From Vondammii sp040505895 (GTDB lineage: Bacteria > Pseudomonadota > Gammaproteobacteria > Chromatiales > Chromatiaceae), in NCBI GenBank assembly GCA_040505895.1, contig JBEVXU010000019.1, positions 136,953 through 200,952 on the forward strand: a DNA stretch of 64,000 nt, read 5' to 3'. Of the stretch, positions 1 to 8,713 are shown piece by piece. Made by a program: the position numbers and the translations under genes. How positions within the stretch are numbered: position 1 is the first letter of the stretch; every line of letters starts with the position of its first letter. A model generated the notes under the pieces. The model was not told the DNA's origin. It did no database searches and saw nothing but the letters and a program-made list of their open reading frames with translations.

Positions 1-1
1 G

Positions 2-199
2 CTGCTTGAGCTCGGTATGGCGCTGACCATTGAGCCGGGCCTCTATATACCGGCAGGCTCAAAGGGTGTAGCCAAAAAATGGTGGAATATAGGCATCCGT
101 ATCGAAGACGATCTTGTGGTTACCAAAGATGGGTACGATATTCTCAGCAAGAATGCACCGAAAACGGTGGCGGAGATCGAGGCGTTGATGGCGAGGTGA
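2..199 (+). CDS. pepP: Xaa-Pro aminopeptidase (aminopeptidase P), C-terminal end, partial
   Basis: An open frame enters from the left edge and ends at a TGA at 197-199; about 65 residues are visible. The segment TIEPGLYIP followed by GIGIRIEDDLVVT is the C-terminal part of the pita-bread metallopeptidase fold, where the Glu residues of EPG and RIEDD are metal ligands in PepP-type enzymes. The family removes N-terminal residues that precede proline. It lies just upstream of two ubiquinone hydroxylase genes, the same pepP-ubiH-ubiI order as in Escherichia coli, which supports the assignment. The start and most of the gene lie outside the window. Confidence 0.9.
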   Translation: MLELGMALTIEPGLYIPAGSKGVAKKWWNIGIRIEDDLVVTKDGYDILSKNAPKTVAEIEALMAR

Positions 200-363
200 T
201 GCTCAGTGGCTTATGAAGAGACCTTGCTGAATGGATACCGAAAACATGAGCTTTTCTCTGCGATCTCTGTGCTCCTCTGTGTTCTCTCGGCTTTGGCTTC
301 CTGCGTCGCTCTACCTCCTGCATCCATACAGTCGTGCGTCCTGCTTTTCAGAGGCTGAGTAAG

Positions 364-1587
364 ATGAAAACCAATTTTGATCTGATAATTATCGGCGGCG
401 GCATGGTGGGTGCGAGCCTGGCCCGTGCCCTGGCCGATACCGATCTGCGCATTGCCGTGGTTGAGGCGAAACCTGTCGATGCGGCGGGTCAACCCAGCTA
501 CGACGACCGTGCCATTGCCCTCGCTTACGGCACCCGCCTGATACTGGATGGGATAGGTGTCTGGCCCGCCCTGGAGCCCGAGGTCGAGGCGATACGTCAT
601 ATTCACGTCTCTGACCGTGGGCGTTTCGGCTTTACCCGACTCGACCACAAAGCGCATGGGATCGATGCCCTGGGTTATGTTGCCACGGCTCACTCCCTGG
701 GGCAGGTGCTGCTAAAGGGGCTGGAAGAACAGCCTAATCTGCAACTCTTCTGCCCAGCCAAACTGGAAGGGTTTTCTGTTTTGGCCGATCATGCTGAGGC
801 ACAGATCACTATCGATGGCGCAAGGCATACACTGCAGAGTAAGTTATTGGTGGCCGCGGATGGCGTTAACTCCATTGTGCGTGAGAGTCTGGATATTGAG
901 CTTAAGGAGTGGGGCTATGGCCAGACCGCTGTGATCAGTAACCTGACTCCGGGTGGCGAGTGCAGGGGCGTTGCCTACGAACGCTTCACCGATGCCGGTC
1001 CCATGGCCATGCTGCCCCTTACCGAAGGACGCTATGGGTTGGTATGGACGTTGGATGATGAAGATGTCGATGAGGTGATGGTGCTGGATGAGGCTGCTTT
1101 TCTGCAGCGTGTCCAAGGCCATTTCGGTAATCGCCTGGGAGAGTTGCAGCGGGCCGGTCGGCGCTCTTGCTACCCTCTGAAGCTGGTGCGGGCTGTCGAG
1201 CACGTACGTCCCCGAGTGGCGCTGATCGGTAATGCCGCCCATGCTGTCCATCCCATCACCGGCCAGGGTTTTAATCTCGGTATTCGTGATGTTGCTGTAC
1301 TGGCCGATGTGCTGGTGGATGCAAACAACAGTGGTGCTGACCTAGGTTCCCTAATGGTACTGGAGAGCTATGCGCGTTGGCGTAATCGCGATCAGCAGGC
1401 GGTGGCGCTGATGACAGACGGCCTGGTACGTCTTTTTACCAATCCGCTGCTGCCGGTGCGTCTGTTGCGAAACCTTGGAATGGTAGCTCTTGATTTGATG
1501 CCTGGTCCCAAGCATCTGCTGACACGCCAGTTTATGGGGCTCAACGGTCGCCTGCCGAGACTCTCACGAGGACGCCCCCTTGTCTGA
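364..1587 (+). CDS. ubiH: 2-octaprenyl-6-methoxyphenol hydroxylase (UbiH)
   Basis: A 407-residue FAD monooxygenase of ubiquinone synthesis. The dinucleotide-binding motif GGGMVG is at residues 11-16. The second FAD motif reads GNAAHAVHPITGQGFNLG; an Asn in place of Asp (GNAA) is what E. coli UbiH has, which favours UbiH over UbiI or UbiF. The frame is open 10 codons further upstream, but the ATG at 364 gives the usual N-terminus, with the first beta strand at residues 5-10. It overlaps the next gene by 8 bases, so the two are probably translationally coupled. The aerobic hydroxylation at ring position C6 is assigned from the family. Confidence 0.9.
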   Translation: MKTNFDLIIIGGGMVGASLARALADTDLRIAVVEAKPVDAAGQPSYDDRAIALAYGTRLILDGIGVWPALEPEVEAIRHIHVSDRGRFGFTRLDHKAHGIDALGYVATAHSLGQVLLKGLEEQPNLQLFCPAKLEGFSVLADHAEAQITIDGARHTLQSKLLVAADGVNSIVRESLDIELKEWGYGQTAVISNLTPGGECRGVAYERFTDAGPMAMLPLTEGRYGLVWTLDDEDVDEVMVLDEAAFLQRVQGHFGNRLGELQRAGRRSCYPLKLVRAVEHVRPRVALIGNAAHAVHPITGQGFNLGIRDVAVLADVLVDANNSGADLGSLMVLESYARWRNRDQQAVALMTDGLVRLFTNPLLPVRLLRNLGMVALDLMPGPKHLLTRQFMGLNGRLPRLSRGRPLV

Positions 1588-2800
1588 AAACAGCCTATTG
1601 AAAGTTGATATTGTGGTTGCCGGTGGCGGCATGGTGGGCGGTGCTCTTGCCTGCGCCCTGGGACAGCAGGGTTTTCGTGTAGCCGTTATTGAGCTGCGAG
1701 AGCCAAAGCCGGATTGGTCGAAGAATGAGGTTGATCTGCGGGTGTCGGCACTGACCCGGGCCTCCCAGCAGATTTTGCAGAACCTGGGTGCTTGGAAGCG
1801 TATGGAGTCGATGAGGATCACTCCATACCAGGAGATGCAGGTTTGGGATGCCACGGGGAGCGGCTCTATCCATTTTGACGCTGCCTCTGTCGGTGAGCCC
1901 GACCTGGGGCATATTGTCGAGAACCGGGTGACTCAGCTCGCCCTGTGGGAGCGTCTGGCAGCGCTCGATAGTGTGGTTCGCCTCTGCCCGGATGCCATTA
2001 AGCAGATCGACCTGGAGAGTAATGTCTCTACCCTTGTGCTGGGGAGCGGGCGCAGGATTCAATTTGAACTGCTGGTGGGTGCCGAAGGAGCCAACTCTCC
2101 GGTACGGGAGATGCTTGGCATCACCTCCAGTGGCTGGGCGCACAACCAAAACGCCATTGTTGCCACCATTCAACCTGAGCGGCACCACAATGAGGTTGCC
2201 CGGCAGCGTTTTATGGCTACAGGGCCGCTCGCTTTTCTGCCTATTGAAGGTGGTTCCTGCTCGATAGTCTGGACTACCAGCCCTAAAGAGGCGGAGCGCC
2301 TGATGGCCCTCGATGATGAGCTGTTTTGCCGGGAGTTGACTGAGGCAAGCGAGTCGATGTTGGGGCAGGTGACCCATGTCGGTCCCCGGGCCGCCTTCCC
2401 GCTACGGCTGCGTAATGCCGATCATTATGTACTGCCCGGACTGGCTTTGGTCGGTGATGCCGCCCATGGTATCCACCCACTGGCGGGGCAGGGAGTCAAT
2501 CTGGGCTTGCTGGATGCGGCGGTTCTCGCCGATGTGTTGGTCGATGCGCGGGAGAGTGGGCGTCCGATTGGCTCTATGGCGACTTTGAGGCGTTACGAAC
2601 GGGCACGCAAGGGCGCCAATCTGAGTATGCTGGGGGCGATGGATGTCTTCAAGCGCTTGTTCAGCAACAACAATCCACCGCTGACCTTGCTGCGTAACCT
2701 CGGCCTCAACTTGGCGAACGCCTCGGGACCGATGAAATATATAGTGATTCGCCGCGCGATGGGGTTGATGGGTGAGCTTCCCTCTTTGGCAAAGCGCTGA
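1580..2800 (+). CDS. ubiI: FAD-dependent ubiquinone hydroxylase, UbiI-like (UbiH/UbiF/VisC family)
   Basis: A 406-residue paralogue of the preceding gene, beginning at a TTG inside the end of ubiH. FAD motifs are AGGGMVGG at residues 13-20 and GDAAHGIHPLAGQGVNLG near residue 295. The GDAAH form and the position after ubiH match E. coli UbiI (VisC), the C5 hydroxylase. UbiF- and UbiL-type enzymes have the same architecture, so the ring position hydroxylated is not certain. The TTG start is chosen because there is no earlier in-frame ATG and the FAD strand begins a few residues later. Confidence 0.8.
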   Translation: MSENSLLKVDIVVAGGGMVGGALACALGQQGFRVAVIELREPKPDWSKNEVDLRVSALTRASQQILQNLGAWKRMESMRITPYQEMQVWDATGSGSIHFDAASVGEPDLGHIVENRVTQLALWERLAALDSVVRLCPDAIKQIDLESNVSTLVLGSGRRIQFELLVGAEGANSPVREMLGITSSGWAHNQNAIVATIQPERHHNEVARQRFMATGPLAFLPIEGGSCSIVWTTSPKEAERLMALDDELFCRELTEASESMLGQVTHVGPRAAFPLRLRNADHYVLPGLALVGDAAHGIHPLAGQGVNLGLLDAAVLADVLVDARESGRPIGSMATLRRYERARKGANLSMLGAMDVFKRLFSNNNPPLTLLRNLGLNLANASGPMKYIVIRRAMGLMGELPSLAKR

Positions 2801-3033
2801 GTGATGGATCGTTTTTTGTGGGAGCGGCATCTTCCTGTTACGACTGACTGCATTGCCGGCAGCTGTTTGGTTGAATTAACCGCCACCATCTGGCTGGGAC
2901 GACCTGCCCATAAAATCCACCCTATGGGGTGTAGGTAACCACTTGTGTGACCTGCTGTACGCCGTGAATAAGAACAGAGAAAAATCTTGGCAACTACCCT
3001 ATGTGGCCTGTATATTCCGACTTTCAATCCAAT

Positions 3034-3236
3034 CCCTCGTGGGAGAGACCGGCTGAGTCAGCCGGCGCCGAAGGCGCAAACCGTCCGGAATCGCTCAGGC
3101 AGAAGGACCGCGGGGTGGGGGTGTACCCGGATTGACTCTGGAGAGCGGCCCTGGAAGTCTCAGACTTTAAGCGCCCACCGACGGGGCAGAGGCGACAATA
3201 TGTCGACTTCAAACTCTCAGGTTTTGGACAGAGGGG
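3034..3236 (+). promoter_or_regulatory. Tandem glycine riboswitch (two aptamers)
   Basis: Two glycine-aptamer-like modules sit in tandem upstream of gcvT. The first, about 3034-3116, begins CGTGGGAGAGACCGG and ends GCAGAAGGACCGCGGGG; the second, about 3134-3236, begins CTCTGGAGAGCGGCC, contains CACCGACGGGGCAGAGGCGA and ends TCTCAGGTTTTGGACAGAG. These are the conserved glycine-binding cores (GGAGAG and the CCGACGGGG / CAGG...GGACAGAG elements). The switch is followed directly by a terminator and then by gcvT, gcvH and gcvPA/PB, the classic target, so glycine is expected to turn on its own breakdown. Module borders are approximate. Confidence 0.93.
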
Positions 3237-3274
3237 CGGCGCGAGACGTTAGTGTCTTGCGCCGCCCTTTTTTT
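3234..3274 (+). terminator. Riboswitch expression-platform terminator
   Basis: A 14-bp stem with one G-U pair (3234-3247 with 3254-3267), a 6-base loop and seven T residues at 3268-3274. It starts within the last bases of the second glycine aptamer, so glycine binding could compete with its formation. It lies 72 bases before the gcvT start. Confidence 0.9.
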
Positions 3275-3345
3275 GTCTGCATCTAAATCAGGCGCGCGCG
3301 CTCTGTGCTGGTATGGGGCTGGGATTCAGGTTATCGGGAGTCAAT

Positions 3346-4440
3346 ATGGGAAACAGAACCGTCCTTTATGATACGCACTTGGCCATGGGTGCGCGTATCG
3401 TACCCTTTGGTGGCTGGGATATGCCGCTGCACTATGGATCCCAGCTGGAAGAGCATCACAGCGTTCGTCGTGACGCCGGTATGTTCGACGTCTGCCACAT
3501 GATGGTGGTGGATCTCACCGGTGAGCGGGTGGGTGAATTTCTGCGATACCTGCTGGCTAACGATGTCGCACGGCTGAAAGAGCCCGGCAAGGCCCTCTAC
3601 AGCTGTATGCTCAACACAGAAGGTGGCGTTATCGACGACCTGATCGTCTACTTTCTTGATGATCAGTGGTTTCGTATGGTGGTCAATGCCGGTACCAGCG
3701 AAAAAGATCTGGCCTGGCTGGGTCAGCAGGCGCCCGCCTTTGATGTGACCGTCAGCCCCCGCAATGATCTGGCAATGGTCGCCGTGCAAGGCCCCAACGC
3801 CCGGAATAAAGCGCTCTCTCTGCTGCCTCATGGGATTCGGGCGTCTTCCTCACAGCTCAAACCCTTCTATGCCGCTCATGCCGACGGCTGGTTTGTCGGG
3901 CGTACCGGCTATACCGGAGAGGATGGTTTTGAGATAGTGATGCCCGAGGCGGAGGCTGTCGGCTTCTGGCAGGCGCTTGCAGAGGCCGGAGTCGCTCCTT
4001 GTGGCTTGGGCGCCCGGGATACTTTGCGTCTCGAAGCGGGGATGAATCTCTATGGTTCCGATATGGATGAGAGCATCTCGCCTCTGGAGGCGGGGCTCAA
4101 CTGGACTATCGCTTGGGAGCCGGCAGAGCGTGATTTTATCGGGCGCAGCGCCATAGAGCCACGCCGGGGAGATGCGGCAAACCGCAAGTTTGTCGGTCTG
4201 ATTCTTACAGGGCGCGGTGTGCTGCGTGATCATCAGAAGATTTTTATTGGTGATGAAGAGGTCGGAGAGATCACATCCGGTGGGTTTGCGCCTACACTAG
4301 AGAAATCGATTGCCCTGGCACGGGTGCGAGCCGACCTTGGCGAACAGTGTGATGTGGAGATCCGCAATAAGCGGGTGCCGGCAAAAGTGGTGAAGCCCAC
4401 ATTTGTCCGAAACGGCGAGGCCATAGTGACGGTAGAGTGA
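3346..4440 (+). CDS. gcvT: Glycine cleavage system T protein (aminomethyltransferase)
   Basis: A 364-residue tetrahydrofolate-dependent aminomethyltransferase that releases ammonia from the aminomethyl-lipoyl H protein and forms methylene-THF. Family motifs include FGGWDMPLHYG near the N-terminus, the folate-binding region with VQGPNA and GRTGYTGEDGFE, and the C-terminal EVGEITSGGFAPTL. The ATG at 3346 has a GGGAG ribosome site about 7 bases upstream; an in-frame ATG at 3313 would add 11 unconserved residues. It is the first gene after the glycine riboswitch and terminator. The rest of the system follows on the same strand. Confidence 0.95.
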   Translation: MGNRTVLYDTHLAMGARIVPFGGWDMPLHYGSQLEEHHSVRRDAGMFDVCHMMVVDLTGERVGEFLRYLLANDVARLKEPGKALYSCMLNTEGGVIDDLIVYFLDDQWFRMVVNAGTSEKDLAWLGQQAPAFDVTVSPRNDLAMVAVQGPNARNKALSLLPHGIRASSSQLKPFYAAHADGWFVGRTGYTGEDGFEIVMPEAEAVGFWQALAEAGVAPCGLGARDTLRLEAGMNLYGSDMDESISPLEAGLNWTIAWEPAERDFIGRSAIEPRRGDAANRKFVGLILTGRGVLRDHQKIFIGDEEVGEITSGGFAPTLEKSIALARVRADLGEQCDVEIRNKRVPAKVVKPTFVRNGEAIVTVE

Positions 4441-4502
4441 TTAATAGAAACCAGCTATGCACAACCATCCATCAAACCGTCTTGATGGGGGTAGCTATAT
4501 TT

Positions 4503-4566
4503 GTAGGAGCGAACTTGTTCGCGATTGGCTCCGAAGCACACTTTTCGCGAACAAGTTAGCCCCTGC
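4503..4566. repeat. REP-like palindrome, family A, copy 1 (gcvT-gcvH spacer)
   Basis: Inverted arms GTAGGAGCGAACTTGTTCGC and TCGCGAACAAGTTAGCCCCTGC flank a central segment of about 20 bases. The right arm has diverged (TTAGCCCC in place of TTCGCTCC). Three better-preserved copies are at 6502, 11992 and 45261. All sit between genes, as REP elements do. Confidence 0.9.
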
Positions 4567-4622
4567 ACCCGATTACCGGATTATTGTGCGGGACCATCTA
4601 CACAGAACAGCGGGGATTTGAA

Positions 4623-5018
4623 ATGAGTAACCTACCAAGTGATCTGAAATATGCCAAAAGCCACGAATGGGTACGGGATGAGGGGGACGGCACCGTCACC
4701 ATCGGTATCACCGATCATGCCCAGGAACAGTTGGGTGACCTGGTCTTTGTTGAGCTGCCGGAGGCGGGTGACACCGTAACAGCGGGTATTGAGTGCGCCG
4801 TGGTTGAGTCTGTGAAAGCGGCCTCCGATATCTACAGTCCGGTCAGCGGTGAGGTCATTGAGTCCAACGAAGTGCTGGCCGATGCGCCCGAGACTGTGAA
4901 TGACGACGCCTTCGGTGAAGGCTGGCTGTTTAAAGTCAAACTGGCTGACGAGGTTGCCCTGGCTGATCTGCTTGATTCAGACGACTACGGCGAAGTGATG
5001 GAAGCGGAAGAGCATTGA
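4623..5018 (+). CDS. gcvH: Glycine cleavage system H protein
   Basis: A 131-residue lipoyl carrier. The lipoyl-lysine is K65 in ECAVVESVKAASDIYSP, and the protein has the family's usual length. It shuttles the aminomethyl group from the P protein to the T protein. The ATG at 4623 follows GGGGATTTGAA; an earlier in-frame ATG at 4584 would lie close to the REP-like palindrome and adds residues unlike the family. It is separated from gcvT by about 180 bases holding that repeat, and from gcvPA by 64 bases. Confidence 0.95.
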   Translation: MSNLPSDLKYAKSHEWVRDEGDGTVTIGITDHAQEQLGDLVFVELPEAGDTVTAGIECAVVESVKAASDIYSPVSGEVIESNEVLADAPETVNDDAFGEGWLFKVKLADEVALADLLDSDDYGEVMEAEEH

Positions 5019-5082
5019 GTCTGGATTCCACACTTCACCCAGTCCAACTGCAGATTCCAGGTTAACCCAGGATTTAATAGTA

Positions 5083-6483
5083 ATGCCATTTATCCCCCAC
5101 ACCGAGGAAGAGGTTAGCGAGATGCTGGAGGCCATTGGTGTCTCCAGTATTGACGATCTATTCGACGAGATACCTGATGAGCTGCTTCATGGCGGCCTCG
5201 AAGCCATACCCGAAGCCCTCTCCGAGATGGAGATCGGCCAGGTGATGAGTCGGCGTGCGCAGCAGGATGGGGGGGCAATCTGCTTTGTTGGCGCCGGTGC
5301 TTACGATCATCATATCCCGGCGGCAGTCTGGCAGTTGGCGAGCAGAGGCGAGTTCTACAGCGCCTACACCCCCTATCAGGCGGAGGCGAGCCAGGGCACC
5401 CTGCAACTGCTTTATGAGTACCAGTCGATGATGGCGGCACTCACCGCCATGGATGTCTCCAATGCCTCCCTCTATGATGGTGCATCAGCCCTGGCTGAGG
5501 CGGTACTGATGGCGGTACGGGCCAATCGCAAGTCCAAATCCAAGCGCATTCTGATGCCGCGAACCGTTCATCCCAGCTATCGCCGGGTGGTTCGCAATAT
5601 TGTGCACAACCAGGGGATTGAGCTGGTTGAGCTCCCTTTTGATAGCGTGGGCGGACATACCGATCCGGCGGTGCTTGAACAGTACAGTGGGGAGGATATC
5701 ACTGCACTGGTGATACCCCAGCCCAACTTCTTCGGCGTGCTGGAAGAGGTGGATGTGCTCACTGACTGGGCCCATGCCAACGGGGCGCTGGCCATCGCCG
5801 TGGTTAATCCTTTGGTGCTGTCAGTGCTGACACCCCCAGGTGAATGGGGTGAAAGTGGTGCTGATATCTGTTGTGGCGAAGGACAGCCGTTGGGGGCGCC
5901 TCTCTCTTCAGGCGGCCCCTATTTTGGCTTCATCTGCTGCAAGCAGACCCTTGTGCGCCAGATGCCCGGACGTATCATCGGCCGTACCGTCGACATGGAG
6001 GGCAAGGAGGGCTTCAGTCTTACCCTGCAAGCGCGGGAGCAGCACATCCGCCGCTCCAAGGCGACCTCCAATATCTGCACCAATCAGGGGTTGATGGTGA
6101 CCGCCGCCACTATCCATATGGCGCTACTTGGTGGTGAGGGTCTTGCTCGGGTGGCGGCAGCCAGCCATGCCAACAGAGCCACTCTTGTAGAGCGCCTGTC
6201 TGTGGTGCCGGGAGTTGCCCCCCTGTTTGACCGCCCTGTTTTCCATGAGCAGGTAGTGACGCTGCCGGTACCTGCTGTGGGCATATTGCGTTCCCTGTCG
6301 GCCCACAACCTCCTTGGCGGGCTCGATCTCTCCCGTGACTACCCTGAACTGGGCAATGCCATTCTGGTCTGCGCCACAGAGAAGCGTACTGCGGATGAGA
6401 TAGGGGCTTACGCTGAGAAGCTGGCGCGTGTGGTCAGTCTGCTGGATGGGCCTAAGTGTAAGTTGGTGCCAAAAAATATTTAA
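5083..6483 (+). CDS. gcvPA: Glycine dehydrogenase (decarboxylating) subunit 1
   Basis: A 466-residue alpha subunit of the split P protein. It begins MPFIPHTEEEVSEMLEAIG, typical of GcvPA, and contains FVGAGAYDHHIPA and a YTPYQAEASQGTLQ segment shared by the family. It corresponds to the N-terminal half of the fused P protein of E. coli. With GcvPB it forms the PLP enzyme that decarboxylates glycine and loads the H protein. A 136-base spacer with a REP-like palindrome separates it from gcvPB. Confidence 0.95.
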   Translation: MPFIPHTEEEVSEMLEAIGVSSIDDLFDEIPDELLHGGLEAIPEALSEMEIGQVMSRRAQQDGGAICFVGAGAYDHHIPAAVWQLASRGEFYSAYTPYQAEASQGTLQLLYEYQSMMAALTAMDVSNASLYDGASALAEAVLMAVRANRKSKSKRILMPRTVHPSYRRVVRNIVHNQGIELVELPFDSVGGHTDPAVLEQYSGEDITALVIPQPNFFGVLEEVDVLTDWAHANGALAIAVVNPLVLSVLTPPGEWGESGADICCGEGQPLGAPLSSGGPYFGFICCKQTLVRQMPGRIIGRTVDMEGKEGFSLTLQAREQHIRRSKATSNICTNQGLMVTAATIHMALLGGEGLARVAAASHANRATLVERLSVVPGVAPLFDRPVFHEQVVTLPVPAVGILRSLSAHNLLGGLDLSRDYPELGNAILVCATEKRTADEIGAYAEKLARVVSLLDGPKCKLVPKNI

Positions 6484-6501
6484 TGGTTAATGGAATCCGG
6501 T

Positions 6502-6565
6502 GTAGGAGCGAACTTGTTCGCGAAGAATGCGCCTCGGAGCTGATCGCGAACAAGTTCGCTCCTAC
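6502..6565. repeat. REP-like palindrome, family A, copy 2 (gcvPA-gcvPB spacer)
   Basis: Near-perfect inverted arms GTAGGAGCGAACTTGTTCGC and GCGAACAAGTTCGCTCCTAC flank the centre GAAGAATGCGCCTCGGAGCTGATC at 6522-6545. It lies inside the gcv gene set between the two P-protein subunits and could form a strong hairpin in the transcript. Confidence 0.92.
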
Positions 6566-6619
6566 AAGGCATGATCCATCCCTTAACCGGGGTATTACCT
6601 GGAAAATGGAAAAACGAAC

Positions 6620-8074
6620 ATGTTGATATTTGAACAGTCCAAACCCGGCCGCAGGCCGACAGCCCAGGCTCCAGGTCGGATGGCTGAACTGAAGGGTATT
6701 CCCGATAGGTTCCGACGTCGCAGCAATGCCGCCCTGCCTGAAGTCTCGGAGATGCAGGCGGTACGCCACTACACCCGGCTGTCACGTAAGAACTTCTCTA
6801 TCGATACTGAGTTCTATCCCCTCGGCTCCTGCACCATGAAATACAACCCCCGTGGATGCAATGAGCAGGCGATGCTGCCGGGCTTTCTTGCCCGCCACCC
6901 GGAGGCGCCGGAGGGTCACAGTCAGGGCTTTATGGCCTGCATGTATGACCTTCAGGAGATATTGAAAGAGGTGACCGGTATGAAGGCGGTCTCTCTCAGC
7001 CCTGCCGCCGGTGCTCAGGGAGAGTTTGCCGGGGTGGCGATGATTCGCGCCTATCACAATGCCAGGGGTGACGACGAGCGTTGTGAAATACTGGTTCCTG
7101 ATGCCGCTCACGGCACCAATCCCGCCTCAGCAGTGATGTGTGGCTACAAGGTGCGTGAGATCCCCACCGGGCCCAGTGGCGATGTTGATGTTGAGGCGTT
7201 GAGCCAGGTGGTGGGTCCGCAAACGGCGGGCATCATGCTGACCAACCCTTCCACGGTGGGAGTGTTCGACCGTAAGATAGTCGAGATCTCCCGACTGGTA
7301 CACGATGCGGGTGGACTGCTCTACTATGACGGCGCCAATCTCAATGCCATCCTCGGTAAGGTACGCCCGGGAGATATGGGCTTCGATGTCATTCACATGA
7401 ACCTGCACAAAACCTTCTCCACCCCTCACGGTGGCGGCGGTCCCGGTGCTGGACCGGTGGGTGTCAGTGAGCGTCTGCTCCCCTATCTGCCGGTGCCCAT
7501 GGTGGCCAGGGACGACGACCGCTACAGTTGGCTGACGGAAGAGCAGTGTCCAGAGAGTATCGGTCGTCTCTCCGCTTTTGCCGGCAATGCCGGAATCCTG
7601 CTGCGAGCTTATGTCTACGCCAGAATGCTTGGGCGTGAAGGGATGCCGCGGGTAGCTGAATACTCCACTCTCAACGCAAACTATATGCTGAAGCGTCTGC
7701 AGGAGGCCGGTTTTGATGCCGCCTATCCTGAGCGCAGGGCTACCCACGAATTTATCATTACCCTGCGCCGACAGGCAAAAGAGCTGGGGGTCAGTACCAT
7801 GGACTTTGCCAAGCGCCTGCTGGACTACGGCTTTCATGCACCCACCACCTACTTCCCTCTGCTGGTGCCGGAGTGCCTGCTGATCGAGCCGACGGAGACC
7901 GAGGACCGGGAGACTCTGGATGGCTTTATCGAGGCGATGAAGGCGATACTGAAAGAGGCGGAAAATGATCCTAAGCTGGTCACCGGCGCCCCTCATACCC
8001 TGCCGGTAAAACGGCTCGACGATGTACGTGCCGCCCGCGAGCTTGACCTCGTGTGGAAGCCGGAGAGTAACTGA
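6620..8074 (+). CDS. gcvPB: Glycine dehydrogenase (decarboxylating) subunit 2
   Basis: A 484-residue beta subunit carrying the PLP site. The Schiff-base lysine is K264 in NLHKTFSTPHGGGGPG, next to the glycine-rich loop. FYPLGSCTMKYNP near residue 66 is also typical of the family. The start at 6620 gives a normal N-terminus. The stop codon overlaps the ATG of dgkA by one base (TGATG), so the downstream kinase gene is probably coupled to this operon. Confidence 0.95.
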   Translation: MLIFEQSKPGRRPTAQAPGRMAELKGIPDRFRRRSNAALPEVSEMQAVRHYTRLSRKNFSIDTEFYPLGSCTMKYNPRGCNEQAMLPGFLARHPEAPEGHSQGFMACMYDLQEILKEVTGMKAVSLSPAAGAQGEFAGVAMIRAYHNARGDDERCEILVPDAAHGTNPASAVMCGYKVREIPTGPSGDVDVEALSQVVGPQTAGIMLTNPSTVGVFDRKIVEISRLVHDAGGLLYYDGANLNAILGKVRPGDMGFDVIHMNLHKTFSTPHGGGGPGAGPVGVSERLLPYLPVPMVARDDDRYSWLTEEQCPESIGRLSAFAGNAGILLRAYVYARMLGREGMPRVAEYSTLNANYMLKRLQEAGFDAAYPERRATHEFIITLRRQAKELGVSTMDFAKRLLDYGFHAPTTYFPLLVPECLLIEPTETEDRETLDGFIEAMKAILKEAENDPKLVTGAPHTLPVKRLDDVRAARELDLVWKPESN

Positions 8075-8433
8075 TGGCCGGGCAGAACGCCAAGGGGTTG
8101 CAGCGAATTATCAACGCCTACGGCTACTCCATGGCCGGTTTCAAGGCCTGCTACAAACATGAGGAAGCGTTCCGTCAGGAGCTCTATGGCCTGGTAGTAC
8201 TTATCCCTCTGGGACTGTGGTTGGGTGAAAGCGGCATCGAACGCGCACTGCTGGTAGGTAGCCTGCTGTTGATTCCCCTGGTGGAACTGCTCAACTCGGC
8301 TATCGAGGCAGTGGTTGACCGTTTTGGTGGCGAGATCCATGAGCTCTCCGGTCGTGCCAAGGATATCGGCTCCGCTGCCGTCTTCCTGGTAATAGTATTG
8401 GCAGTCGTTGTCTGGGTGCTGGTGCTTTTTTAA
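8074..8433 (+). CDS. dgkA: Diacylglycerol kinase, prokaryotic DgkA type
   Basis: A 119-residue inner-membrane enzyme with three predicted membrane helices (about residues 37-52, 56-73 and 98-118). The signature ELLNSAIEAVVDR at 71-83 holds the catalytic Glu. It phosphorylates diacylglycerol to phosphatidic acid, recycling lipid left by membrane-derived oligosaccharide or LPS modification. It starts inside the gcvPB stop codon. Its own stop codon lies in a copy of a palindromic repeat (8429-8454), so the extreme C-terminus was shaped by repeat insertion. Confidence 0.93.
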   Translation: MAGQNAKGLQRIINAYGYSMAGFKACYKHEEAFRQELYGLVVLIPLGLWLGESGIERALLVGSLLLIPLVELLNSAIEAVVDRFGGEIHELSGRAKDIGSAAVFLVIVLAVVVWVLVLF

Positions 8434-8583
8434 AGGGGTCAGTACCCTTTAATTAAGCCGCCTCGTGAAGTTCGGGCAAATCTATCACCAATTAAAGGGT
8501 ACTGACCCCTTTAAAGACCCCAATTAAAGGGTACTGACCCCTTTAAAGACCCCAATTAAAGGGTACTGACCCCTTTAAAGACC
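8429..8583. repeat. Palindromic repeat with exact 32-bp tandem array and one inverted copy
   Basis: Three head-to-tail copies with a 32-bp period occupy 8489-8520, 8521-8552 and 8553-8583. Each has the core TTAAAGGGTACTGACCCCTT, itself a hairpin (AAAGGG with CCCTTT). A 26-bp inverted copy at 8429-8454 covers the dgkA stop codon, with a 34-base spacer before the array. The core resembles GGGGTCAG-type palindromes seen near genes in other proteobacteria; a link to a REP-associated transposase is inference, and none is in the window. Confidence 0.9.
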
Positions 8584-8592
8584 TTAAAGCTG

Positions 8593-8624
8593 GTGGGTGC
8601 TGGTTCTCTGGACCCACTTTTTTT
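8593..8624 (+). terminator. Rho-independent terminator after dgkA
   Basis: GTGGGT (8593-8598) pairs with ACCCAC (8612-8617) around a 13-base loop, followed by seven T residues. It probably ends the gcvPB-dgkA transcript and isolates the kinase gene at 8714. Confidence 0.65.
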
Positions 8625-8713
8625 GAAGAGGTTGTGAGGCCGCTGCAGGGTAACAATTTTCACACCAAATTAGTGTAAACTTGGCTCTTTCGCTTTTACC
8701 TACAGGGGGGAGT

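Noticed and set aside
8489..8583. Regularly spaced direct repeats, as in a CRISPR array
   Set aside because: The period is an exact 32-bp unit with no variable spacer, and no cas gene is nearby.
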